Assembly (NCBI GenBank): GCA_037444575.1
Contig: JBBIME010000008.1
Location: forward strand, 62,001-126,000
DNA from: Bacteriovorax sp037444575
Lineage (GTDB): Bacteria > Bdellovibrionota > Bacteriovoracia > Bacteriovoracales > Bacteriovoracaceae
Direction of reading: 5' to 3'
Length of the DNA: 64,000 bases
The position numbers were made by a program, and so were the translations under genes. This document shows positions 33,742 through 42,282 of this stretch, piece after piece. The notes under the pieces are model-generated. The model ran no database searches. It was not told the DNA's origin and saw only the letters and a list, made by a program, of their open reading frames with translations. Positions within the stretch are counted from its first letter, which is position 1. Each line of letters begins with the position of its first letter.

Positions 33742-36231
33742 ATGTGTGCTAAAGCTGTTGCTAAAAAATCAGCCGCAAAGAAACCTGTTGCAACTAAGTC
33801 AGCTGCAGCAAAAAAACCTGCAGCAAAAGCAAGCAAGGCAGCTCCCAAAAAAGCAAGTGCCAAAGTTTCTGCTGATGAGATGGTCGTTTCTTCTAATGTT
33901 GGTGACTACGATCTAGTTGTCGTTGAGTCTCCGTCTAAAGCAAAAACGATTAAGAAATATTTAGGGAAGGGATATCAGGTTGTTGCTTCTAATGGGCACA
34001 TCAAAGACCTTCCAAAGTCAAAGTTAGGTGTAGATATTAAGGATGACTTTGCTCTTGATTTGGTACCGATCACTGGTAAGAAAGATAAAATTGAGCGCAT
34101 CCAAGAACTTGCCAAACATGCTGATCAAATTTATCTCGCTCCCGATATGGACCGCGAAGGAGAGGCGATCGCTTTCCATTTGGCAGAAGAGATTGGTAAA
34201 AAGAAAAAAATTCATCGCGTAGTTTTCAATGCTGTTACAAAAACTGCTGTTAAAAATGCAATTGAGCATCCAACAGAACTTAATCAGCCGATGTATGATT
34301 CCCAAAAGACCAGAAGAGTTTTGGATCGACTTGTGGGATATAAAATTTCTCCTATTCTTTGGGAGAAAGTTCAGCGTGGAATTTCAGCAGGACGTGTTCA
34401 GTCCGTTGCTTTAAGAGTCATTGTTGATCGCGAAGATGAGATTAAAGCTTTTAATCCTGAAAAATGGTTTTCTATTCAGGGTGAATTAGAAAAGAAAAAT
34501 ATCAGTTTCGAAGTCCGCTACTATGGAGAGGAAGCTGGAAAGAAAACGGATCTCGAAGGAAAGGATGCTGAGAAGCTTTCAAAAAAAATTCTTTCAGATA
34601 TCAAAGGTAAATCGCTAAAGGCGATTGAAGTTAAAAAGAAAGAACGCAGACAAAATCCAACAGCTCCTTTTACAACATCAAAGTTGCAACAGGAAGCGGC
34701 CAATAAATTAGGTTTTACTGCTAAAAAGACAATGATGATTGCTCAGATGTTATATGAAGGGATTCAACTTCGCGATCACGGTCTTCAAGGTTTGATTACC
34801 TATATGAGAACGGACTCGGTAAGAACTGAGCCTGAAGCGATGAAGTCAGTGCGCGATTTTATCCAGAAAAAATACGGAAAAGATTTTTTATCTGCTGAAG
34901 AAATTGTCTATAAGAAAAAAGGGACGAGTAAAGTTCAGGATGCCCATGAGGCCATCCGTCCGACTTCGCTTGAATTTACTCCCGATGAAGTTCGCGGAGA
35001 CTTGGATCCAGATCAACAGAAACTTTACGAGCTTATTTGGAATAAATTTGTTTCATCGCAAATGTCTCCAGCTGTCATTGATCAAACAACCGTAACATTT
35101 GAAGCAAATGGGCATTTCTTCAAGTCGAATGGTTCAATCATTAAATTTCCAGGATTCAGAACGGTCTATCTTGAATCAATGGCCGAAAAACAAAGTAAGA
35201 AAGACGAAGACGCTGAAGAAAGTGAAGAGCCTAAAACAGGTCTTCTTCCTGAAATTTCCGAAGGCGAGACATTTGCTCCTAAAAAAGCAATCGATATGGA
35301 AGAGCATTGGACTTCACCTCCACCAAGGTTTAATGAAGCAAGTTTAGTAAAAGCACTTGAAGAGGATGGCATTGGACGTCCATCAACATATGCTGCGATC
35401 ATTTCAAATATCCAAGATAGAGGATATGTTGAAAAAACTGAAAACAGATTTATTCCGACTGAACTTGGTACTGTTGTATGCAAAATGTTAGTGGAGAGTT
35501 TCCCTGACGTTATGGATATTGAATTTACCGCTAAGGTTGAAGAGTTGCTGGATAAAATTGAAGAAGGCGACGTTAACTGGAAAAAAGTATTACGCGAATT
35601 CTGGAAAGGTTTTGAAGTCACTTTAGAAAAAGCTAAAGAAGAGATGAAGAACCTAAAGAAGCAATCTATTCCAACAGGAGTTCATTGTAGAAAATGCGCC
35701 GATGGTGAATACCAAATTAAATGGGGGAAGAACGGTCAGTTCTTTGCTTGTTCAAATTATCCAGATTGTAATTCAACAGAAGATTTTAAAAAGAATCTTG
35801 ATGGAAGTTATACCATCATTGAAAAAGTTTTTGCTAATGATCCTTGTCCAACTTGTGGCAAGCGCATGGCAATTAAAAAAGGAAAATACGGAAAGTTCCT
35901 TGCTTGCGAAGATTATCCAGATCGGAAGAGCACTTTACCGTTTACTCTTGATGTACATTGTCCAGAATGTAAAGTTGGTAAATTTGCGGAGAAGAAAAGC
36001 CGTTATGGTAAATTCTTTTACGGATGTTCAAACTACCCAGCTTGTTCAAACGCTATGTGGACCAAACCTTACCCATTTGCTTGCCCTAAATGTGGTTACG
36101 CCGTGATGGGAGAGAAATTCACGAAGAAAAGCGGAAAACAATTAGAGTGTCCAAAGTGTCGCCACAGAGTAGATATGGCAGATACACCATTTCATGTAGA
36201 AGAAGAAACAGCAGAATCACCGATAGAGTAA
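33742..36231 (+). CDS. topA: DNA topoisomerase I with a histone-like N-terminal tail
   Basis: The 829-aa product is type IA topoisomerase, which relaxes negative supercoils. The TOPRIM domain starts near residue 53 (DLVVVESPSKAKTIKKYLG, with PDMDREGEAIA), and the active tyrosine is Tyr354 (ITYMRTDSV). The C-terminus carries four zinc-ribbon-like modules; in the second the expected fourth Cys is Arg (EDYPDRKS). The first 45 residues are a Lys/Ala/Pro-rich tail like histone H1 or AlgP repeats, not usual for TopA. A strong terminator begins at the last base of the stop codon. Confidence 0.94.
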   Translation: MCAKAVAKKSAAKKPVATKSAAAKKPAAKASKAAPKKASAKVSADEMVVSSNVGDYDLVVVESPSKAKTIKKYLGKGYQVVASNGHIKDLPKSKLGVDIKDDFALDLVPITGKKDKIERIQELAKHADQIYLAPDMDREGEAIAFHLAEEIGKKKKIHRVVFNAVTKTAVKNAIEHPTELNQPMYDSQKTRRVLDRLVGYKISPILWEKVQRGISAGRVQSVALRVIVDREDEIKAFNPEKWFSIQGELEKKNISFEVRYYGEEAGKKTDLEGKDAEKLSKKILSDIKGKSLKAIEVKKKERRQNPTAPFTTSKLQQEAANKLGFTAKKTMMIAQMLYEGIQLRDHGLQGLITYMRTDSVRTEPEAMKSVRDFIQKKYGKDFLSAEEIVYKKKGTSKVQDAHEAIRPTSLEFTPDEVRGDLDPDQQKLYELIWNKFVSSQMSPAVIDQTTVTFEANGHFFKSNGSIIKFPGFRTVYLESMAEKQSKKDEDAEESEEPKTGLLPEISEGETFAPKKAIDMEEHWTSPPPRFNEASLVKALEEDGIGRPSTYAAIISNIQDRGYVEKTENRFIPTELGTVVCKMLVESFPDVMDIEFTAKVEELLDKIEEGDVNWKKVLREFWKGFEVTLEKAKEEMKNLKKQSIPTGVHCRKCADGEYQIKWGKNGQFFACSNYPDCNSTEDFKKNLDGSYTIIEKVFANDPCPTCGKRMAIKKGKYGKFLACEDYPDRKSTLPFTLDVHCPECKVGKFAEKKSRYGKFFYGCSNYPACSNAMWTKPYPFACPKCGYAVMGEKFTKKSGKQLECPKCRHRVDMADTPFHVEEETAESPIE

Positions 36232-36261
36232 AGGGGCTTATTAAGCCCCTTTCTTTTTTTA
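36230..36261 (+). terminator. Strong intrinsic terminator after topA
   Basis: AAAGGGGCTT and AAGCCCCTTT pair in a near-perfect stem (36230-36252) followed by CTTTTTTT. Its first base is the last base of the topA stop. Confidence 0.9.
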
Positions 36262-36292
36262 ACGTCTTTTAATTTTTCAGCTTGAGCTTGGC

Positions 36293-37462
36293 ATGAAAAC
36301 AAAAATTATCACTAGAACAGTCCTCTTTTTATCAATCGTCAGTTTCTTTGGAGACATCTCCAGCGAGCTTCTTTATCCCATAATGCCTCTCTATTTAAAA
36401 AGTATTGGCATGGGTGCTGTCTTTATTGGAGTACTGGAGGGAATTGCTGAAGCGATAGCAGGTCTCTCCAAAACATATTTCGGCAAGCTCTCTGATCGAA
36501 GTGGAAGACGCATGCCTTTCGTTTGGATCGGTTATGCTCTTTCAAGTTTTTCAAAATCTGCCACGGGCCTTGTTGCATATCCTTTATGGGTGCTCATTAT
36601 GAGAGCTAGCGATCGACTCGGTAAAGGGATTCGCACAGCTCCTCGGGATGCTATGCTTTCAGATGAGGCCACGCCTACAACCAAAGGAGCTGTTTTTGGT
36701 TTTCATCGATCTCTTGATACCCTCGGTGCTTTCATTGGTCCCATCTTAGCGTTGATATATCTTCGTCATCATCCAGGACAATATAGAAGTCTCTTTATTT
36801 ATGCTTTCATTCCTGCGTGTTTTGTCATGCTTATGCTCTTCTTTGTAAAAGAGAAAAGGTTTGAGGGAAAAAAGGAAGAGGGCGGAGCGTTTTGGAGTTC
36901 TCTTACTTATTGGAAAATCGCCACTCCTGAATATAAAAGAATTATTACTTTGATTCTTCTTTTTATGCTGATGAATTCTTCTGATATGTTTCTTCTGTTA
37001 AAAGCAAAAGAGAGTGGGCTTAGTGATTTGGATACAATCTCACTCTATATATTTTATAACATGGTCTATGCGATGAGTTCTTTTCAGATGGGAATACTTT
37101 CTGATCGCATCGGAAAGAAAAAAATATTCCTGTTAGGTCTTACCTTTTTTGTTATTACTTATGGAGGAATGGCCTTTGCTCATCGGATAGAAATATTCTT
37201 CATTCTATTTTGCTTATACGGGCTCTTTGCTGCTTGCTATGAAGGAATTGTGAAGGCGTGGGTGAGTAATCTTTGTGATCCAAAAGATTTGGCAACAGCT
37301 ATAGGTTTTCAAGCAACGACTCAAAGTTTAGCATTGATGTTTGCTAGTTTCATCGCAGGAACAATCTGGCATTTTATTGGATCTCAATATGTTTTTCTTC
37401 TGGCAAGTTTAACAACGACTATAGTTGCTATCATGATCTTTAGAGAAAAACATATTAGTTAG
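36293..37462 (+). CDS. Major facilitator superfamily transporter
   Basis: The 389-aa product has about 12 membrane segments and MFS landmarks: GDISSELLYPIMPLYL in TM1, the loop 2-3 motif GKLSDRSGRRMP, RLGKGIRTAPRDAML after TM4, and a second loop motif GILSDRIGKKKI in the C-terminal half. The N-terminal signature is that of a subgroup often annotated as drug or sugar-phosphate-like MFS permeases; the substrate is unknown. It overlaps the 3' end of the convergent nuclease gene by 8 bp. Confidence 0.85.
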   Translation: MKTKIITRTVLFLSIVSFFGDISSELLYPIMPLYLKSIGMGAVFIGVLEGIAEAIAGLSKTYFGKLSDRSGRRMPFVWIGYALSSFSKSATGLVAYPLWVLIMRASDRLGKGIRTAPRDAMLSDEATPTTKGAVFGFHRSLDTLGAFIGPILALIYLRHHPGQYRSLFIYAFIPACFVMLMLFFVKEKRFEGKKEEGGAFWSSLTYWKIATPEYKRIITLILLFMLMNSSDMFLLLKAKESGLSDLDTISLYIFYNMVYAMSSFQMGILSDRIGKKKIFLLGLTFFVITYGGMAFAHRIEIFFILFCLYGLFAACYEGIVKAWVSNLCDPKDLATAIGFQATTQSLALMFASFIAGTIWHFIGSQYVFLLASLTTTIVAIMIFREKHIS

Positions 37463-38303
37463 AAAGAATTTTAAATCCTGAAAGTTTTTCAATTTCAGCA
37501 ACTGTGGTTTTGTATTGTTCCCAATCAGTAGGATCCACAATTGTTCCACTTGGCGAAAGATTTCGATTTGAGCAAAGTTCAGTTCTATCCTCTAAAGGCT
37601 TTTTTCCACTCTTGAGAAGATTTGGCATAATGACAGCAATGACTGGTGTCGTACTGTTAATATCGGCCGGCGTTTGATTTTTATCTAGAATAAAAATAAT
37701 TTTAAAATCTTTAGAAGGAATTGGGATATCGTGGTTTGTCCCGATTGATCCAAAGTCCTGATCAAAAATTGGGCCTGCGATAATATAAACTTTTTTCTCT
37801 TGAGTATTTACTAGATTACGAGTGTATTGCTCTAAGTGCTCCCAAATAACTCTATTCAAATAAGCAGTCTGAGGAATCATATTGCTCATTAAAAAAGTCA
37901 TCTCATTGTTTAAAATAGAATCATCTCGATCTGCTGATGGCACTTGATGTCCTCTATCAAAACAAGATCCTTGGTAATCTAAAGGTGTAACAGCGTGCTC
38001 TGAAGTTTGATTTAAATAGGTTTCAAGATCAGTGTCTACTGCAAAACTATTTGTTCTTCCGATGTGACCGAGATCAGACGACTCAACTTTCCAAGCGGCC
38101 CAATTAAGCATTCGGTGATTTTTATTGTAAGAAATAAGATATTGATCTCGAGAGATAAAAATTTCTGGAACTTGATTTAAGTTTTGTGGAATAAAAGCGG
38201 CATTTAGATTTCTGTCGAGAGGAACATTTCCAATAACAACTTGAGCAAACGAAAAGGTGGTATTGATTAAAAGTAAGAGAACAAGAATAAACGTCGCTTT
38301 CAT
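37455..38303 (-). CDS. Secreted DNA/RNA non-specific endonuclease
   Basis: This 282-aa protein has a signal peptide (about 1-20) and a beta-beta-alpha-metal nuclease domain of the NucA/EndoG family. The catalytic DRGH is at about residues 113-116 (CFDRGHQVPSADRDD), followed by NMIPQTAYLNRVIWEHLEQ with the metal-binding Asn/Glu, and VYIIAGPIFD. It should digest DNA and RNA outside the cytoplasm. Prey nucleic-acid digestion or nutrient recovery would both fit. Confidence 0.87.
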   Translation of the reverse strand: MKATFILVLLLLINTTFSFAQVVIGNVPLDRNLNAAFIPQNLNQVPEIFISRDQYLISYNKNHRMLNWAAWKVESSDLGHIGRTNSFAVDTDLETYLNQTSEHAVTPLDYQGSCFDRGHQVPSADRDDSILNNEMTFLMSNMIPQTAYLNRVIWEHLEQYTRNLVNTQEKKVYIIAGPIFDQDFGSIGTNHDIPIPSKDFKIIFILDKNQTPADINSTTPVIAVIMPNLLKSGKKPLEDRTELCSNRNLSPSGTIVDPTDWEQYKTTVAEIEKLSGFKILSN

Positions 38304-38402
38304 TTTCCCTCCCTATGGGCAGATGAAACGAATGAGATAATAACCATAGGAAGAGAAAAAGAATAATTACATTTTAGTAACGTATCGAATTGTTAGTTTT
38401 TG

Positions 38403-38804
38403 TTATTTTTTATTAGAAGTAGATTCTCGGTCACTTACGCAGAAATTCAATTTATCATAGAACTCCTGAGTTAACGTTCTGTCGTGGATGATATTATCAA
38501 TTGAAGAGATTTCTTTGAAAATGCATCGTCTGTTGAGTACATGGGATTCGTTTGGTTTTGAGTCGCGGTCGATGATTTTAAAGCTTAAAGTACAAACAGA
38601 AGTAGTGTCGTTACAAGAAAACTTTGTAAATTTATAGTCGTAATCGCCAGCACACCAGCTATCAGCGCAGATATGATCGATTAATTTTAGAACTTCCGTT
38701 TTGTCATTTTCGCTCAGGATTTGCTTAAAAGGAGCTTCTTCATTGGCCTTTGCAAAGTTTAAGTTAATCATTAGAAAGAAAATGAAAGTGCTAGTTTTGA
38801 TCAT
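38403..38804 (-). CDS. Small secreted protein of unknown function
   Basis: The 133-aa product has a signal peptide (about 1-20, ending AKA) and a mature part of about 113 residues with six cysteines (such as DHICADSWCAGDYDYKF, FSCNDTTSVCTLSF and RRCIF), implying a disulfide-stabilised exported protein. No family is recognised. It is followed at 100 bp by the nuclease gene on the same strand and could share its transcript. Confidence 0.6.
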   Translation of the reverse strand: MIKTSTFIFFLMINLNFAKANEEAPFKQILSENDKTEVLKLIDHICADSWCAGDYDYKFTKFSCNDTTSVCTLSFKIIDRDSKPNESHVLNRRCIFKEISSIDNIIHDRTLTQEFYDKLNFCVSDRESTSNKK

Positions 38805-38920
38805 ACTATTCTCCGGATAAAGAAAGGTATAAGTTTTTAGCGCAGATATCCTTTAAGTGTAAAGTAATTCGCTTTTACGAAATTATTACAAAGGCTGACC
38901 AAAGTTTGGATTACAGCTAC

Positions 38921-39802
38921 TTATCTGATGTTTTTTGCAAAAGAATAAATACCAGCAGGAAGGATTCTCTCATCATTTGAGTGACGAACTCCGAGTTCTC
39001 CTACATTGATATCTTTTTTGGATCGATGATCGTTCATAAGATTGCGAAGAGCTTCAGATTGTACTCCGTGAGTATGTGAGGATAGAAAGAAAAAACTTTT
39101 CTCGCGCGTAAGTACGTTGAAGCAATCCATGACTAATTCATGAATCATTTGTTCAAATTCCCAAACTTCTTTGTTAGCTCCATGACCCCAGCTTGGTGGA
39201 TCAGCAAGGATTCCATCGTACTTAAATCCTTTTCGAAGAGAGTGCTTAATGAAAGCTCGTGCATCTTCTTGAACAAATTTTATTTTTTTTGTATCGAGTT
39301 TGGAGAGTTCTGCGTTTTCTTTTCCCCACGTGAGGACGCCTTTTGAAGAATCGACATGGAAAACTTCCGCTCCTGTTGCAGCGACTGCCAGAGAAGCACA
39401 TCCTGTGTATCCAAAGAGATTTAAAAATTTTATTGGACGATTGAGTTCAGCCTGCAAGCGAGTCGATTCGGCCACGAGAGTGTCCCAGACAACTTTTTGC
39501 TCGAAGAATACTCCACAGTGACCAAATGAAGTGAATTTCAATTTGAATTTTAAATTATCGTGTTCAATTACTAGGTTTTGCGGCTCTCGATCTGCCCGGT
39601 GTTTCCAGGTTCCACCACCATCATTTTTACGGATGCAGACAGATGTGGCCCTCTTCCATTCGCTTTCATCTAAGCGAGGTGCCCAGATCGCTTGAGGGGA
39701 GGGGCGCTCGACAGTTACGCCAGCGATGATTTCAAGTTTTTTGCCGTGACCTGAGTCCAGCAATGTATAGCCAGATATGTTTTGAGAGGTGAGATTTGTC
39801 AT
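38921..39802 (-). CDS. Class I SAM-dependent methyltransferase (RlmI/COG1092-like)
   Basis: This 293-aa protein belongs to the S-adenosylmethionine-dependent methyltransferase group that includes rRNA cytosine methyltransferases. Motif I is LNLFGYTGCASLAVAATGAEV, the acidic loop follows as HVDSSKGVLTWGKEN, and motif IV is ILADPPSWGHG. The preceding FGHCGVFFEQK segment corresponds to the 'GxFldqR' region of the family. It is shorter than RlmI and lacks a PUA domain, so the exact target is uncertain. Its start is close to the tRNA promoter, on the opposite strand. Confidence 0.8.
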   Translation of the reverse strand: MTNLTSQNISGYTLLDSGHGKKLEIIAGVTVERPSPQAIWAPRLDESEWKRATSVCIRKNDGGGTWKHRADREPQNLVIEHDNLKFKLKFTSFGHCGVFFEQKVVWDTLVAESTRLQAELNRPIKFLNLFGYTGCASLAVAATGAEVFHVDSSKGVLTWGKENAELSKLDTKKIKFVQEDARAFIKHSLRKGFKYDGILADPPSWGHGANKEVWEFEQMIHELVMDCFNVLTREKSFFFLSSHTHGVQSEALRNLMNDHRSKKDINVGELGVRHSNDERILPAGIYSFAKNIR

Positions 39803-39830
39803 GAATTTTTAATATATTAGAGAAAGGAAC

Positions 39831-39859
39831 TTGTCTAATGGAACTGAAATTTTTATACT
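39831..39859 (+). promoter_or_regulatory. tRNA promoter
   Basis: TTGTCT (39831-39836) and TATACT (39854-39859) are spaced by 17 bp, 17 bp upstream of the mature tRNA 5' end, as expected for a stable-RNA promoter. Confidence 0.7.
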
Positions 39860-39876
39860 ACTTTTAATCAATCCAC

Positions 39877-39953
39877 GCACCCTTAGCTCAGCTGGATAGA
39901 GTAGCTGGCTTCGAACCAGTTGGTCGGGAGTTCGAATCTCTCAGGGTGCGCCA
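39877..39953 (+). tRNA. tRNA-Arg (anticodon UCG)
   Basis: The acceptor stem GCACCCT/AGGGTGC, the D-arm GCTCAGCTGGATAGAGT, the anticodon stem-loop GCTGG-CTTCGAA-CCAGT and a T-arm with GTTCGAATC fold into a complete cloverleaf. Loop positions 34-36 read TCG, which decodes CGA and other CGN arginine codons. The CCA end is encoded. Genes after it change character (phage-defence-like), and tRNA genes are common integration sites. Confidence 0.95.
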
Positions 39954-40276
39954 TTCGTAACAGTCATTTTCAAAACATTTTTTAAAAAACCGAATTCGAT
40001 CAATAACGATTCGAATTTATTTATATTAACAAGAGCTTATCTTCAAAATTGGAATCTATTTCGCTTCTTCACTATTACCCGACATTACCCAAAATTACTC
40101 TCGATGGCTTTTCTTTGGCTTTGATTTGGCTTGTGAGTATTTTTGTTAATGCCTGGCTATCCAATATCTAATTGTTAACGACTTTTAAACTATTATTTTG
40201 AAACAGCTACTCTATCTAGCACTGGGGTTCGAAAATCATTATCTAGTATTTTGAGTAGCCTAATGGAGAATTTAAA
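39954..40276. other. Intergenic region between tRNA-Arg and the XRE gene
   Basis: This 323-bp stretch holds no credible gene and no integrase remnant. Its right part contains the operator-like repeats at 40206-40259. The left part is AT-rich, with short direct repeats (two TTGGCTT) of unclear meaning. I found no duplicate of the tRNA 3' end here. Confidence 0.5.
40206..40259. promoter_or_regulatory. Operator-like repeats upstream of the XRE regulator
   Basis: GCTACTC (40206-40212) and GAGTAGC (40253-40259) form a perfect inverted repeat. Inside it, TATCTAG occurs twice in direct orientation (40213-40219 and 40240-40246). The set ends 17 bp before the XRE start, so autoregulation is plausible. 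Confidence 0.45.
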
Positions 40277-40621
40277 ATGGGGAAGAGGTCACAGAAAAAA
40301 ATTATTACACGTGAGGTGAAAATTATTCGAGCTATTCGAGAAAAAAGAAAACTGTCTGTGCAAAAAGCATCAGAGGTCATTGGCACAAATAAATCTACCT
40401 TAACAGCTTTAGAGAATGGCCGAATTGATTTGAGTGCAGATTGGATTAAACGAATCTTAAAAGGCTATAACGTCAATGAGGCAAGCTTTAAGCAAATGAT
40501 TGAAGCAAAGGACTCAATTCGAGAAGAAATCGTTTCAGATGTGAATGAAATGCTTCTGAAGTTATCCTATGAGCGGTTATTACTTATTAGGCAAATGCTT
40601 ATCAGTTTTTCTACTTCATGA
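40277..40621 (+). CDS. XRE-type helix-turn-helix regulator
   Basis: The 114-aa protein has a Cro/CI-type DNA-binding domain at about residues 15-68, with the recognition-helix region VQKASEVIGTNKSTLTALENGRI. The remaining residues form a helical tail with no known sensor. GGAG precedes the start. It stands between the tRNA and the ABC-3C operon with its own terminator, so it may regulate the neighbouring defence-like genes or be a leftover of a mobile element. Confidence 0.83.
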   Translation: MGKRSQKKIITREVKIIRAIREKRKLSVQKASEVIGTNKSTLTALENGRIDLSADWIKRILKGYNVNEASFKQMIEAKDSIREEIVSDVNEMLLKLSYERLLLIRQMLISFSTS

Positions 40622-40678
40622 TTGAATAAACAATTCTTACCTGATAGCATTTTCTTACACAACAACGTCAAGAAATAG

Positions 40679-40717
40679 AAAAGGCTCAAGCAGTTTAAAA
40701 GTGCTTGAGCCTTTTTT
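40679..40717 (+). terminator. Strong intrinsic terminator
   Basis: AAAAGGCTCAAGCA (40679-40692) and TGCTTGAGCCTTTT (40702-40715) make a perfect 14-bp stem with a 9-nt loop followed by TT. It separates the XRE gene from the defence-like operon. Confidence 0.9.
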
Positions 40718-41128
40718 GTCTGTTATAGCGTATGAAAATTTAAAAACTCTTGGAACTAAATGCTCTACGAAGGGCCATTATACTTGGAGCATATAGCCGG
40801 AGTTGAAAAAATACTTTTGTATTTCTGAAATCGGTGAAGGTTGTAGTGTCGGTAATCTGTTTTTCCTTTCTTATAATTCTGGTGTAATTTGATGTTCATC
40901 TCCAAATGGAACAATTGATTTTTTAATTCTTTACCCTATTAAGAATTGCGGGATAATCTCAGAAAAAGTAGTCACCTTTGTTAAGACAGTATTAAGAACA
41001 CAGAACCACTTCAAAATTATTTTCAAAATTGCCTACAAAGTTCAATGTTTTTGAATTAATTGGGTTTTAGTAGTGCTTTTTTTAGTGTAAAATATTGAAA
41101 ACAATAAGGAAAATTTGGTACTAGAAAA
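40718..41128. other. Non-coding leader region of the ABC-3C operon
   Basis: These 411 bp contain no supported gene. They hold a TTCAAAATT direct repeat (41010-41018 and 41022-41030) and several AT-rich segments that could supply the operon promoter, but no clean -35/-10 pair was found. A small RNA or regulatory leader cannot be excluded. Confidence 0.4.
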
Positions 41129-42034
41129 ATGGATGAAGTCTCACGGGTCATTTACGAATTGAGATTTGAAAATGCATTTCTCAAGAAGAGAGGTTCAGAA
41201 TTTCAGGACTTTTTTTCTGAGATAATGGAGAAACGCCATCATGGTGATTTCTTTAGAGTAAAGCCATGGGGAAACGTCGGAGACAAAAAGAACGACGGCT
41301 ACTTAAAATCGGAGAGAATCTTATTTCAAGTATACGCTCCAAATGAACTACAGGCTAAAGAAGCAATTCAAAAAATTGATGAAGATTTTAATGGAGCTCT
41401 TCCTCATTGGACTAACTATTTTGATAAGTGGCAATTTGTTCATAATGCGAGAGATGGTTTAGGGCCTGATGTCGTAAAAAAACTTTTAGATTTAGATCAG
41501 AGTCATGCAAATATTTCAATTTCTCCTTTTGGATACGAAGAGCTTAGGTATAAGTTTTTTGAGCTTCATGTAAACGACATTAAAAGTTTTATGGGAGCTG
41601 TTCCGACTAAAGAGAGTTTAAATCATGTTAAGTTTGATCACTTTAAAGAATTACTTACTCATATCGTCTTAAGTAGAAATACCACTACTGTTGATCTGAG
41701 ACCTGTTCCGGCGAATAAACTAAAAATTAACAACTTTAGTGAGTATATCGAAAGTCTTTTAAGAATTGGTTTCAGTAAAACAGGGCTAGTTAGAGACTTC
41801 TTTGCTAAGTGGCCAGATGCTACTTTTGGAGATCTTGTTACTCACGAGATTAACGATGAATATAAACGCTTACGAGATACAGGACTTTCTGCGGATCGAA
41901 TTTTCATTGAACTTCGAAGTTATGTTTTGGGAGATCGAAAACTGACTCCTGAAATGGAAATGGCTGCACTTGTGACTCTTTCATATTTCTTTGAAGAATG
42001 CGACATCTTTGAAAGAGAGGGGAGTGAGCAATGA
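41129..42034 (+). CDS. ABC-three-component system protein (effector plus C-terminal domain)
   Basis: This 301-aa protein opens the operon. The N-terminal region (about 1-115) has the pattern KPWGNVGDKKNDGY (residues 45-58) followed by FQVYAP (66-71), reminiscent of a modified PD-(D/E)xK nuclease-like fold. The C-terminal half (about 165-295, with PVPANKLKINNFS and ATFGDLVTHEINDEYKRLR) looks like the C-terminal domain of ABC-3C proteins, which couples an effector to the ATPase. It overlaps the next gene by 4 bp. Family naming rests on context and remembered motifs. Confidence 0.7.
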   Translation: MDEVSRVIYELRFENAFLKKRGSEFQDFFSEIMEKRHHGDFFRVKPWGNVGDKKNDGYLKSERILFQVYAPNELQAKEAIQKIDEDFNGALPHWTNYFDKWQFVHNARDGLGPDVVKKLLDLDQSHANISISPFGYEELRYKFFELHVNDIKSFMGAVPTKESLNHVKFDHFKELLTHIVLSRNTTTVDLRPVPANKLKINNFSEYIESLLRIGFSKTGLVRDFFAKWPDATFGDLVTHEINDEYKRLRDTGLSADRIFIELRSYVLGDRKLTPEMEMAALVTLSYFFEECDIFEREGSEQ

Positions 42035-42282
42035 TACTTCCAACAAAAAGACTTAGCACTTCTCGATCACTTCTTTATGTTGGAGCAGAGTTGCTTGAAT
42101 TACTTAGAAAGCCAAAATCAGTAAATCATCTTTGGAGTTTGTATTCATCAAAGAGAAATTCAAATCGAGAGATGGGAATAGTTACCTTTGAGTGGTTTAA
42201 TTTAGCTCTAGATCTCTTATTTGTTTTGAATTTGGTTGAAATAAAAAATAGTCAAATAAAGCGAGTTGTTCGTGATTCATAA
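42031..42282 (+). CDS. ABC-3C middle component
   Basis: The 83-aa product is compact, helical and partly basic, of the size and position of the 'middle component' that sits between the CTD protein and the ATPase in ABC-3C systems. The stretch STSRSLLYVGAELLELLRKP followed by VTFEWFNLALDLLFVLNLVEI fits a small winged-helix or helical adaptor. It overlaps both neighbours (4 bp upstream, 11 bp downstream), so the three proteins should be made in fixed proportion. Confidence 0.7.
   Translation: MILPTKRLSTSRSLLYVGAELLELLRKPKSVNHLWSLYSSKRNSNREMGIVTFEWFNLALDLLFVLNLVEIKNSQIKRVVRDS

Noticed and set aside
35166..35621. 151-codon frame antisense to topA
   Set aside because: It is explained by codon bias on the opposite strand of topA; the product is Ser-rich low complexity.
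35702..36106. 134-codon frame overlapping topA in another frame
   Set aside because: The zinc-ribbon coding of topA is strong here and the alternative product is basic, low in information and lacks a start signal.
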